A DNA stretch of 39,925 nucleotides, taken from the NCBI GenBank assembly GCA_045598025.1, contig JAZLLH010000006.1, positions 1 through 39,925 of the forward strand, given 5' to 3'. Position numbers and translations under genes: made by a program. Each line of letters opens with the position of its first letter. The stretch's first letter is position 1. This document shows, piece after piece, positions 15,342-22,694 of the stretch. The notes under the pieces were generated by a model that made no database searches, had not been told where the DNA came from, and saw nothing but the letters and a program-made list of their open reading frames with translations. This DNA comes from UBA1195 sp045598025. GTDB taxonomy: Bacteria; Bacteroidota; Bacteroidia; Bacteroidales; WCHB1-69.

Positions 15342-16904
15342 CTAATGTTTGGGAGGATAGTCTACCGAGTAGTGCAATCCGACACTTTCCTTCCGTTGGG
15401 ATGCAGCACGGATAATCAGGTATGCGCAGGCAATCAGGTTACGCAATTCGCTCAATTCCTCTGTGAGTACGGAGCGTTTGTACAAATCTTCCGTCTCATG
15501 GTAAATCAGACTCAGCCGGTTGTAGGCCCGCTGTAGTCTCAGGTCGGAACGAACGATGCCCACATAGTTTGACATCAGTTCCTGCAGTTCTTTCCGGGTT
15601 TGGGTAATCAGTACCATTTCTTCGTTCAGTACCATACCATCGGCATTCCAGTCGGGAACATCGTGGCAGATGCGAATGTCCTTGATTTTTTCAATGGCAT
15701 CCATGGCCGCATTGTGTGCGTATACTATGGCTTCAAGCAGAGAATTGGATGCCAGTCGGTTCCCGCCGTGCAGACCGGTACGGGAGCATTCGCCCGCGGC
15801 GTACAGGTGATGTATGGACGATTCTCCGTTGCGGTCTACAACAATGCCTCCGCATTGGTAATGTGCGGCCGGCCGTATGGGAATCATGTCGTTGGCGATG
15901 TTGATGCCGAGGTCAAGACATTTGGCATAAATGTTCGGAAATCCTTCCAGCAAAGCGGATTTTCCCAGGTGACGTGCGTCCAGATAAAGGTGGTCGGCAC
16001 CGCTGAGCTTCATTTCATTGTCTATGGCTCTGGCAACAATATCTCTGGGTGCCAGAGACATGCGCTTGTCGTATTTCTGCATGAATTCGTTTCCCTTCAG
16101 GTCTTTCAATATGGCTCCGGCTCCCCTAAGGGCTTCTGTGATGAGGAAGGCGGGACGTTCTCCAGGATTGTAGAGGCTGGTCGGGTGAAATTGGACGAAT
16201 TCCATGTCGCTCACTTTTCCGCGTGCGCGGTGCACCATGGCCACTCCGTCTCCTGTTGCTGTGACGGGGTTGGTGGTAGTGGTGTATACATTGCCTATGC
16301 CGCCGGTGGCCAGCATGGTCACTTTGGCCAAGTAGGTTTCCACCTTTTTGGTGCGCGAGTCTAACACATAGGCTCCGTAGCATTCAATATCGGGTGTGTG
16401 GTGCGTGACCCATTGTCCCAAGTGGTGTTGGGTGATGATTTCTACAGCATATTGATTCTCAATCAATTCAATATTCGGATGATTGCGAATCTCTTCCAAG
16501 AGTCCGCGTTCAACTTCGGCTCCGGTATTGTCTTTGTGATGAAGAATCCGGAAGTTGGAGTGTCCGCCTTCCCGGTGCAGGTCGTACAGTCCGTCAGGGC
16601 GTTTGTCGAAATGGATACCGTAGCGAATCAGTTCCTTGATCCGATCCGGAGCTTCGGTAATGGTCATGCGTACGGTTTCCTCGTCACAAATACCGGCACC
16701 TGCAATCAGCGTATCCTGAATGTGTTTTTCAAAACTGTCGGTGTCATAAATCACCGCGGCAATACCTCCTTGGGCGTATTTGGTTGAACCTTCCGAAGCA
16801 TCGGCTTTCGTCAAGATGCATACCTTTCCGTATTCTGCCACTTTCAGCGCAAAGCTCAAACCGGCAATTCCGGATCCAATTACAAGAAAATCAACTTCTT
16901 TCAT
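15342..16904 (-). CDS. nadB: L-aspartate oxidase
   Basis: FAD enzyme that oxidises L-aspartate to iminoaspartate, the first step of de novo NAD synthesis, with NadA as partner. The 520-residue protein begins MKEVDFLVIGSGIAGLSFAL, with the dinucleotide-binding GxGxxG at residues 10-15. Further signatures are GSTKYAQGGIAAV, MEFVQFHPTSLY, LRGAGAILKD and TGLHGGNRLASNSLLEA, as in succinate dehydrogenase/fumarate reductase-type flavoproteins. The C-terminal helical domain is present. The ATG at 16904 is chosen because the FAD fold starts there; the open frame extends to 17021 without sensible sequence. nadA and nadC are not in this window. Confidence 0.93.
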   Translation of the reverse strand: MKEVDFLVIGSGIAGLSFALKVAEYGKVCILTKADASEGSTKYAQGGIAAVIYDTDSFEKHIQDTLIAGAGICDEETVRMTITEAPDRIKELIRYGIHFDKRPDGLYDLHREGGHSNFRILHHKDNTGAEVERGLLEEIRNHPNIELIENQYAVEIITQHHLGQWVTHHTPDIECYGAYVLDSRTKKVETYLAKVTMLATGGIGNVYTTTTNPVTATGDGVAMVHRARGKVSDMEFVQFHPTSLYNPGERPAFLITEALRGAGAILKDLKGNEFMQKYDKRMSLAPRDIVARAIDNEMKLSGADHLYLDARHLGKSALLEGFPNIYAKCLDLGINIANDMIPIRPAAHYQCGGIVVDRNGESSIHHLYAAGECSRTGLHGGNRLASNSLLEAIVYAHNAAMDAIEKIKDIRICHDVPDWNADGMVLNEEMVLITQTRKELQELMSNYVGIVRSDLRLQRAYNRLSLIYHETEDLYKRSVLTEELSELRNLIACAYLIIRAASQRKESVGLHYSVDYPPKH

Positions 16905-16933
16905 GTTTTTTGAGTGCGTAATGTTACAAATTG

Positions 16934-16941
16934 CAAAGGTA
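16934..16941 (-). promoter_or_regulatory. Putative -7 box (TACCTTTG) for nadB
   Basis: TAnnTTTG match 30 bases before the nadB start on the minus strand. Confidence 0.5.
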
Positions 16942-17035
16942 GGCAAAAAATGCATATGTTGAAAGCATCGGGAATGTGGTGTGACTGAAAAATAAAACAG
17001 CCAAAAAGTCGTTTTATCCAAAAGATTATCGGACG

Positions 17036-17590
17036 ATGAACACTATATTGCCTATTTCTCAGATTGACAGCAGCTGGTCTTTGTTTCTGGACAGGGACGG
17101 CATCATCAATGAGCGGATTGTTGACGGTTACGTGCAGGATCCTACCCAGTTTGTCTTTATTGACCGGGTCCGGGAGGCCGTCGCCATACTCCGTTCCGTT
17201 TTCGGTCGGATTTTTCTGGTTACCAATCAGCAGGGTATAGGAAAAGGTATCATGACGTTCCAGGATCTGGAAATGGTGCATGCCTATATGGAGCAGGAGT
17301 TGGATTTTCCGTTCGACCGTATTTATTTCTGTGCGGATCTGGCTTCTTCTGGCAGTCGTTTCCGAAAACCGGAAATCGGGATGGCAGAGCAGGCCCGTTG
17401 CGATTTTCCGGACGTGGATTTCACCAAATCGGTTATGGTCGGTGATGCCTTGTCTGATATGCAGTTCGGTGAAAAAGCCGGCATGTATACGGTTTTCATT
17501 CCCGGCGCGGCAGAGATTTATCCGCAAGCCTCCCAGCAATGCGCTTCCCTCTACGATTTCGCACAGCTTCTGCATCAGGGAAAAAAATAA
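17036..17590 (+). CDS. HAD-family phosphatase, GmhB/HisB-N-like
   Basis: 184-residue cytoplasmic phosphatase of the HAD superfamily, subfamily IIIA. All four motifs are visible: Asp19 and Asp21 in LFLDRDGIIN, Thr63 in LVTNQQGIGKG, Lys111 in FRKPEIG, and Asp137/Asp141 in MVGDALSDM. This pattern fits D-glycero-D-manno-heptose-1,7-bisphosphate 7-phosphatase (GmhB) and the phosphatase half of HisB. The zinc-binding Cys-His loop of GmhB is not present (YFCADLASSGSRF instead), so the substrate is uncertain. The gene diverges from nadB and no consensus promoter is seen in the 131-base gap. Confidence 0.8.
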   Translation: MNTILPISQIDSSWSLFLDRDGIINERIVDGYVQDPTQFVFIDRVREAVAILRSVFGRIFLVTNQQGIGKGIMTFQDLEMVHAYMEQELDFPFDRIYFCADLASSGSRFRKPEIGMAEQARCDFPDVDFTKSVMVGDALSDMQFGEKAGMYTVFIPGAAEIYPQASQQCASLYDFAQLLHQGKK

Positions 17591-17616
17591 AAAAGACACC
17601 GTACGGCGTGTTTTTT
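17591..17616. terminator. Probable bidirectional terminator between the HAD gene and tRNA-Ser
   Basis: An imperfect hairpin (ACACC / GGCGTGT around GTAC) is flanked by an A-tract on the left and six T on the right, so it could end transcripts from both convergent genes. The stem contains unpaired bases, hence moderate confidence. Confidence 0.5.
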
Positions 17617-17621
17617 CAAGG

Positions 17622-17708
17622 CGGAGAGGCAGGGGTTCGAACCCTGGGGCCACTCGCGTGGTCAACGGATTTCGAGACCGCCCCGATCGACCACTCCGGC
17701 ATCTCTCC
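17622..17708 (-). tRNA. tRNA-Ser (anticodon CGA)
   Basis: 87-nt class II tRNA. It shows acceptor GGAGAGA, D-arm, anticodon loop CTCGAAA (anticodon at 17672-17674 on the plus strand as tcg), a long variable arm (GACCACGCGAGTGGCC region) and T-arm CAGGG-TTCGAAC-CCCTG, with discriminator G73. CCA is not encoded. The innermost acceptor pair is A7-C66, a mismatch; the other six pairs are intact. It decodes UCG. Confidence 0.95.
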
Positions 17709-17720
17709 GAATTCAGGCTG

Positions 17721-17728
17721 CAAAAGTA
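17721..17728 (-). promoter_or_regulatory. Putative -7 box (TACTTTTG) for tRNA-Ser
   Basis: TAnnTTTG match on the minus strand 12 bases before the tRNA 5' end. Confidence 0.6.
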
Positions 17729-17803
17729 GCCATTTTTTGCTTATGTTTTGACAAATTTGGCAAAAATTGTTGGGAATGTCGAAAATCATACCTCCAAATG
17801 TTG

Positions 17804-17811
17804 TACTTTTG
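17804..17811 (+). promoter_or_regulatory. Putative -7 box (TACTTTTG) for asd
   Basis: TAnnTTTG match 24 bases before the asd start codon. Confidence 0.6.
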
Positions 17812-17835
17812 CGTCTGGAATTTAAATTTACAGCC

Positions 17836-18822
17836 ATGAAAATAGCAGTTGTAGGAGCGACCGGATTGGTCGGTGGTAAAATGTTGAAAGTGTTGGAAGA
17901 ACGCGGTTTCGGATCGGAAGAGGTCCTGATTGCCGCTTCGGAGAAATCCGTTGGTCGGCAATTGTCGTTTGCCGGAAGGATGCTGAGTGTCATCAGCGTG
18001 GATGACGCAGTGTCCAAGCGTCCCGATTATGCGATTTTTTCAGCAGGAGCGACCGTTTCCCGAACCTATGCTCCCCGATTTGCGGAAGTCGGCACTACTG
18101 TGATAGACAATTCCTCTGCATGGCGAAAGGATCCTGAAATTCCGCTGGTCGTCCCTGAAATCAATGCCGACGTTATTCGTCCGGAGGACCGGATTATTGC
18201 CAATCCGAACTGTTCCACCATTCAAATGGTGCTTGCCCTTTCCCGTCTGCATCTGAAATACGGAATCCGCCGTCTCGTCATTTCCACTTATCAGAGCGTG
18301 ACCGGAACCGGTCAGAAGGCCATACGCCAATTGGAGGCGGAAGAAAGGGGTGAAAAGGCGGACATGGCGTATCCGTATCCCATACATCGAAATCTTTTTC
18401 CCCACGGTGGAGATTTTCAGGAAGACGGCTATACCACCGAAGAGCAGAAACTGGTAGACGAGACCCGGAAGATTCTCCGGGATCCGAACATCGCTATTAC
18501 GGCCACAGTCGCCCGTGTCCCTGTGGTAGGCGGGCACTCTGAAGCAGTGAACATTGAGTTCGAAAAGGAGTATGATTTGGCCGAGGCCATACACATTCTG
18601 GAGGAAACACCGGGTGTAGTACTTCAAAACAATCCGTCCGAACTTTCGTATCCCATGCCGCTGTATGCACACGATACCGATGCCGTGTATGTGGGACGTA
18701 TCCGTCGGGATTTTTCTCAACCCAAAACGTTGAACATATGGGTGGTATCTGATAATTTGCGCAAAGGGGCAGCCACCAATGCCGTGGAAATTCTTCAATA
18801 CCTCTGCAGCGTTCGCCCGTAG
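17836..18822 (+). CDS. asd: Aspartate-semialdehyde dehydrogenase
   Basis: NADPH-dependent enzyme reducing aspartyl phosphate to aspartate semialdehyde, the branch point to lysine/diaminopimelate, threonine and methionine. 328 residues, normal length. The N-terminal NADP site is MKIAVVGATGLVGGKML; the catalytic cysteine is Cys126 in IANPNCSTIQM; the active-site histidine is His234 in VVGGHSEAVN. The start at 17836 begins the nucleotide-binding strand and sits behind a TAnnTTTG box; an in-frame ATG at 17767 lies upstream of that box. It converges with the yihY-like gene, with 10 bases between the two stops. Confidence 0.95.
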   Translation: MKIAVVGATGLVGGKMLKVLEERGFGSEEVLIAASEKSVGRQLSFAGRMLSVISVDDAVSKRPDYAIFSAGATVSRTYAPRFAEVGTTVIDNSSAWRKDPEIPLVVPEINADVIRPEDRIIANPNCSTIQMVLALSRLHLKYGIRRLVISTYQSVTGTGQKAIRQLEAEERGEKADMAYPYPIHRNLFPHGGDFQEDGYTTEEQKLVDETRKILRDPNIAITATVARVPVVGGHSEAVNIEFEKEYDLAEAIHILEETPGVVLQNNPSELSYPMPLYAHDTDAVYVGRIRRDFSQPKTLNIWVVSDNLRKGAATNAVEILQYLCSVRP

Positions 18823-18832
18823 GGTGTTTTCT

Positions 18833-19810
18833 TTATCCGATATGTTTCTGTACCTCCAGAAGGGATTTTCCGTCCCTTCGGGCTGCATGTATGCTGATGT
18901 TCAATTCGAATCCGACGATGATGAAGGTCGAGAGGAGTTGGATGAACAGCAGCAGAATGATGACGGCGCCTATGGATCCGAAGATGGCATTATAGCGGGA
19001 AAAATGAGCGATATACTCATTGAATCCCCAGGATGCGGCCGTAATCAGAATGGTGGTCAGCAAGCTTCCGTAGGAAAAGAAGTGGTATCCTTTCCTGGTG
19101 GCGGGTGCGAAATAATATATCATGGATATAATGATGAAAATCAGAACGAATACAGATATCCATTTGGAAAGACTCAGCAGCCACAGAGCGTGGAATCCGA
19201 CAGCGCTCAGCCTTTTCATGACGCGTCCCAATACAATCAATATGAACATCATGGCGATGGCCAGAATGACGATTCCCAACATCAGGGAAACGGCTGTTAT
19301 CCGCAGAGGTAGGAATCCACGGGTTTCTACTTGGTGGTATGAAGTGTTGAATGCCAGCATCATAGAAATGATTCCCTGAGATGAAAAGTACAATACGAAA
19401 ATGATACTGGTGGTCAGCAGGGTCCCGTTTTTCTTCAGCAATCCATCCAGGGTACTGATAACGAAGTGATAGGACTGTTCCGGCAGAAAATCATGAATAA
19501 ACTGGTATGCCATGGGCACGAATTCCTGATAGGGCAGGTAGGCCAGGACCGTAAAAAGGAAAAAAATGAAGGGGAACAGGGCCATGAAAAAATTATAGGA
19601 TACGGCGGAGGCCCTTTGGTTGAGCACCCCCTTGGACAGTCCTTTGATAAAAAAGCTCATCACATCGTAAATGGGAATGCGGTCGAACCCGGGGATTACG
19701 GTGTGTTTCAACTTGAAAAGGAACGCGCGTGCCGGCCGGCTCGATACGAATTCGAAAAATTTGGCCTTGGTTTCCTGTATGTAAACACCTGCCTTCTCTT
19801 TGATGTTCAT
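18833..19810 (-). CDS. YihY/BrkB-family inner-membrane protein
   Basis: 325 residues with six predicted transmembrane helices, including NFFMALFPFIFFLFTVLAYL, TTSIIFVLYFSSQGIISMM, GIVILAIAMMFILIVLG, WISVFVLIFIIISMIYYF, TTILITAASWGFNEYIAHF and VIILLLFIQLLSTFIIVGFEL. The segment ASAVSYNFFMALFPF is the family signature (normally RxxAxAYxxLxSLxP). Once proposed to be RNase BN, this family is now regarded as membrane proteins of unsettled function. The ATG at 19810 is chosen over 19843 because the latter lies on the wrong side of the promoter box at 19831-19838. Confidence 0.88.
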   Translation of the reverse strand: MNIKEKAGVYIQETKAKFFEFVSSRPARAFLFKLKHTVIPGFDRIPIYDVMSFFIKGLSKGVLNQRASAVSYNFFMALFPFIFFLFTVLAYLPYQEFVPMAYQFIHDFLPEQSYHFVISTLDGLLKKNGTLLTTSIIFVLYFSSQGIISMMLAFNTSYHQVETRGFLPLRITAVSLMLGIVILAIAMMFILIVLGRVMKRLSAVGFHALWLLSLSKWISVFVLIFIIISMIYYFAPATRKGYHFFSYGSLLTTILITAASWGFNEYIAHFSRYNAIFGSIGAVIILLLFIQLLSTFIIVGFELNISIHAARRDGKSLLEVQKHIG

Positions 19811-19830
19811 TCTTCCTGTTTTTAAAATTG

Positions 19831-19838
19831 CAAAAATA
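19831..19838 (-). promoter_or_regulatory. Putative -7 box (TATTTTTG) for the yihY-like gene
   Basis: TAnnTTTG match on the minus strand 20 bases before the chosen start at 19810. It supports that start over the ATG at 19843. Confidence 0.5.
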
Positions 19839-19873
19839 GACAAAATATAGATTCGTTGTATTGATTTTTTTTC

Positions 19874-19881
19874 TACTTTTG
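19874..19881 (+). promoter_or_regulatory. Putative -7 box (TACTTTTG) for corA
   Basis: TAnnTTTG match in the divergent gap, 64 bases before the corA start. A Shine-Dalgarno-like AAGGAG lies at about 19930-19936, roughly ten bases before the ATG. Confidence 0.55.
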
Positions 19882-19945
19882 CAGCATAAAAATTGCCAAG
19901 AAGATGTAGACATTAATATTTTCAGTAAGGAAGGAGAGTTCGGTC

Positions 19946-20860
19946 ATGACGGATGTATTGGAATTGGGTAAATTGCAATGGATTCATATCCAAAATCCTA
20001 CAGATGAAAATCTGGAGAAGCTTCAAGAAAAATATCATTTCCACCCTTTGGATATCGAAGACTGCCGAAGTTACACGCAGCGTCCGAAAATAGACATCTA
20101 TGACGACTACTACTTCCTGATTCTGCATTTTCCCCATTTTGACAATCAGAAGCGTTTCGTTAAAGCCAAAGAGGTGAAAATCTTCTGGGGAAAGGATTAT
20201 CTGATTACCATAGGTCAGTCCCATTGGGTGGTGGAGGACCTGTTCAATTACTACAAGCGGAATCCGAAAGCAATGGACGAACTGGTGTCCACATCCAGCG
20301 ATGCCATGCTGTATTCTCTTCTGAACCGTCTGATGAACGAGTCTTTTCTGCTGGTGAACCAGGTGGGACAGGAAATTGACGAAATCAACCGTGACCTTTT
20401 CGAAAAAACGGTGGAAAAGACCATCGAAAAAATCTCCGTAATCCGCAAGAACATCATTCAGTTGAATACAACCTTCAAGCCCCAGTTGCGTGTGTTCCAC
20501 AAATTCGAATCCGGTGACATCAAAGGTTTCGAGCAGAAAGAAGATATGGAAGATTACTGGGGCAACCTGTTGGACCTGTACCAGAAAATGTGGGACATGA
20601 TTGAGGATTTTGAAGAACTGACTTCCTCCCTGTCTGCAACTTTTGATTCGGTGCAGTCACACCGTACCAATGAAATCATGCGGGTGCTGACCATCATTTC
20701 GACTATCGTACTGCCTTTGACTTTCATCACCGGTCTGTATGGAATGAATGTGTGTCTGCCTTGGGGAAACCATCCGTCTGCCTTTGTCGTAATTGTCCTT
20801 TTCTGTGCATTACTGGCAGGCTTTCTGATTCTCTTTTTCAAGAAGAAAAAATGGATTTGA
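19946..20860 (+). CDS. corA: CorA-family magnesium/cobalt transporter
   Basis: 304-residue member of the 2-TM-GxN family, which forms pentameric Mg2+ channels in the inner membrane. The large N-terminal cytoplasmic domain ends in long helices (SLLNRLMNESFLLVNQVGQE, KIWNxIEDFEE-like region). Two C-terminal transmembrane segments follow, with the selectivity signature YGMN (Gly266-Met267-Asn268) at the end of TM1 (MRVLTIISTIVLPLTFITG). The short basic C-terminus FFKKKKWI is typical. A recognisable Shine-Dalgarno sequence precedes the ATG, which is rare in this window. Mg2+ rather than Zn2+ or Co2+ as substrate is inferred from the family. Confidence 0.92.
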   Translation: MTDVLELGKLQWIHIQNPTDENLEKLQEKYHFHPLDIEDCRSYTQRPKIDIYDDYYFLILHFPHFDNQKRFVKAKEVKIFWGKDYLITIGQSHWVVEDLFNYYKRNPKAMDELVSTSSDAMLYSLLNRLMNESFLLVNQVGQEIDEINRDLFEKTVEKTIEKISVIRKNIIQLNTTFKPQLRVFHKFESGDIKGFEQKEDMEDYWGNLLDLYQKMWDMIEDFEELTSSLSATFDSVQSHRTNEIMRVLTIISTIVLPLTFITGLYGMNVCLPWGNHPSAFVVIVLFCALLAGFLILFFKKKKWI

Positions 20861-20951
20861 TGCATTTTCTCGGATGTCCGAAGGATGAAAGAATTGACAA
20901 ATAACATATATTACAATAATAAAAAACAACAAGTTAGATTAGAGCAAAACA

Positions 20952-22358
20952 ATGGGTGGCTTTTTTGGAACAATACAGCGTCAGGACATTGTCAATGATT
21001 TGTTTTATGGAATAGACTACCATTTCCACATGGGGACACGCAGGGGTGGTATGATTACTCTGAACGAAGACAAGCATTTCAATCGTTCCATCCACAACAT
21101 CGAGAATTCTTACTTTCGTACCAAATTCGAACCGGAACTTCCGTATTTTTCCGGCAACAGCGGAATCGGAGTGATCAGTGATACGGATCCGCAGCCGATT
21201 ACGATGAACTGTCATTTGGGGCGTTTCGCCATAGTGACAGTGGCCAAGATTGTCAATATGGAGGAGCTGGTGCAGGATTTCTTGAACAAGGGAAGTCATT
21301 TCAGTGAGCAGAATTACGGGGTGTTCAATCAAACGGAACTGATAGCCATGCTGATCAACGAAGGAAAAGATTTCGTTGACGGTATTGAAAATGTGTACCG
21401 CAGAGTGAAAGGCTCCTGTTCCATGCTGATATTGACGGAAGACAGTATCATCGCTGCCCGTGACAAACTGGGCCGTACTCCTGTCATTCTGGCCAAAAAG
21501 GCCAGTGGTTATGCCCTGGCTTCGGAAAGTTGCAGTTTTCCGAACCTGGATTTTGAAGTGGAGAGAGATCTGGGACCGGGCGAAATCCTGAAAGTCACAG
21601 CGGACGGATATGAACAGTTGCGCAAACCCGGCAAGGAAATGCAGATCTGTTCTTTCCTGTGGGTATACTATGGTTATCCCGTTTGCAGTTATGAAGGCCG
21701 TAATGTGGATGAAGTCCGCTTTACCTGCGGTTGTGAAATGGGGAAAAAAGATACGGTGGAAGCAGACATCGTCAGTCCGATTCCGGATTCCGGTATCGGA
21801 ATGGCCATGGGATACGCTGTGGGGAAGCAGATTCCTTATCGTGGAGGCATTTCCAAATATACTCCTACCTGGCCGCGCAGTTTTACCCCTTCCGATCAGA
21901 AACGCAGGGATTTGGTGGCTAAAATGAAATTGATTGCCAACCGTAGCCTGATTAAAGGCAAAAGGGTGGTGTTCTGTGATGATTCTATCGTCAGGGGTAC
22001 GCAATTGCGTGACAATGTCAGTGTATTGTACGGTTACGGTGCGAAAGAAGTACATATGCGCATAGCCTGTCCCCCGCTGATATTTCCTTGTACATTCATT
22101 AATTTCTCTGCCTCCAAATCTTCCAAGGAACTGCTTACCCGCCGAATCATCGAACGTTTGGAAGGAAGTGAGGAAAAGAATCTGACGGCTTATGCGAAAA
22201 CCGGTTCTCCGGAATACGAAAAAATGGTGGATACAATACGTACAGAATTGAAAATTACTACTTTGAAATTCAATCCATTGGAAACACTGGTAGAAGCTAT
22301 CGGTCTCCCTAAAGAGCAGATTTGCACCCACTGTTTCGATGGAAGCAGCCGGTATTAA
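20952..22358 (+). CDS. Amidophosphoribosyltransferase (PurF)-like protein lacking the N-terminal glutaminase cysteine
   Basis: 468 residues with a class II glutamine amidotransferase-like domain (1 to about 225) and a phosphoribosyltransferase domain. The PRPP-binding motif is intact: VVFCDDSIVRGTQ, residues 339-351. PurF enzymes start MCGxxG and use Cys1 (after Met removal) to release ammonia from glutamine. This protein starts MGGFFG, so Gly replaces that Cys, and the RGQ motif is RGG (31-33). Four cysteines match the [4Fe-4S] ligands of Bacillus-type PurF: Cys233 (ICSFLW), Cys380 (FPCTF), Cys458 and Cys461 (CTHC). The chemistry could be ammonia-dependent phosphoribosylamine synthesis or something else. 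Similar MGGFFG proteins are annotated as PurF in Bacteroides (from memory). It follows corA by 91 bases. Confidence 0.85.
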   Translation: MGGFFGTIQRQDIVNDLFYGIDYHFHMGTRRGGMITLNEDKHFNRSIHNIENSYFRTKFEPELPYFSGNSGIGVISDTDPQPITMNCHLGRFAIVTVAKIVNMEELVQDFLNKGSHFSEQNYGVFNQTELIAMLINEGKDFVDGIENVYRRVKGSCSMLILTEDSIIAARDKLGRTPVILAKKASGYALASESCSFPNLDFEVERDLGPGEILKVTADGYEQLRKPGKEMQICSFLWVYYGYPVCSYEGRNVDEVRFTCGCEMGKKDTVEADIVSPIPDSGIGMAMGYAVGKQIPYRGGISKYTPTWPRSFTPSDQKRRDLVAKMKLIANRSLIKGKRVVFCDDSIVRGTQLRDNVSVLYGYGAKEVHMRIACPPLIFPCTFINFSASKSSKELLTRRIIERLEGSEEKNLTAYAKTGSPEYEKMVDTIRTELKITTLKFNPLETLVEAIGLPKEQICTHCFDGSSRY

Positions 22359-22399
22359 AAAAAAATACCTGAATCTGCAAAAGATATTGCAAAAAGTGC

Positions 22400-22407
22400 T
22401 ACTTTTG
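22400..22407 (+). promoter_or_regulatory. Putative -7 box (TACTTTTG) for the CAU tRNA
   Basis: TAnnTTTG match 16 bases before the tRNA 5' end. Confidence 0.6.
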
Positions 22408-22423
22408 CAAATCTTTTGAGAGC

Positions 22424-22497
22424 GGCGAGGTAGCTCAGTTGGTTAGAGCGTCGGATTCATAACCCGGAGGTCACGAGTTCAACTCTCGTCCTCGCCA
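22424..22497 (+). tRNA. tRNA with CAU anticodon, probably elongator tRNA-Met
   Basis: 74-nt cloverleaf: acceptor GGCGAGG/CCTCGCC, D-arm with AGCTCAGTTGGTTAGAGC, anticodon loop TTCATAA, T-arm ACGAG-TTCAACT-CTCGT, discriminator A73, no encoded CCA. The fully paired G1-C72 end and lack of three GC pairs in the anticodon stem argue against initiator tRNA. Pair 31-39 is A-C. The sequence could also be tRNA-Ile with lysidine-modified CAU; sequence reading alone does not settle this. Confidence 0.93.
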
Positions 22498-22531
22498 CAA
22501 TTGATTTTTTTCATTTTTTTCATTTTTTTGG

Positions 22532-22562
22532 AAAAGGCATTGATTCCCGTCAACGCCTTTTT
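22532..22562 (+). terminator. Intrinsic terminator downstream of the CAU tRNA
   Basis: AAAAGGC pairs with GCCTTTT, and TTGA with TCAA around a TTCCCG loop (one A-C mismatch between the two stems); a T-run follows. The tract between tRNA and hairpin has three near-copies of a T-rich cattttttt unit. No gene is seen from 22498 to 22694. Confidence 0.75.
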
Positions 22563-22652
22563 CATTTCCGTTGTGTATTGTTTTTTAATCCTTAAAAGAT
22601 GAAAAGTGGATTTTTTATGGAAGTATTGGCAATTTGTATTTGATTTTTTGGG

Positions 22653-22682
22653 AAATTTGCAAATCGTGTGCACGAAATTTGC
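22653..22682. promoter_or_regulatory. Direct/inverted repeat just before the M23 gene, possible operator
   Basis: AAATTTGC occurs at 22653-22660 and again at 22675-22682. The stretch 22659-22682 is also an imperfect palindrome (GCAAAT-CGTG-tg-CACG-aa-ATTTGC). It ends 12 bases before the start codon. Position and symmetry suggest a protein-binding site or an mRNA hairpin; nothing identifies the regulator. Confidence 0.35.
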
Positions 22683-22694
22683 ACCGTACCGGAT

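Noticed and set aside
17767..17835. N-terminal extension of asd from ATG 17767
   Set aside because: The extension precedes the promoter box at 17804-17811 and does not belong to the enzyme's nucleotide-binding fold.
20861..20951. Purine riboswitch ahead of the PurF-like gene
   Set aside because: The 91-base gap is A/T-rich and shows no purine-aptamer core or terminator.
20934..22331. 465-codon open frame antisense to the PurF-like gene
   Set aside because: Shadow frame; the plus strand has clear PurF motifs and the antisense product is His/Phe-rich without family features.
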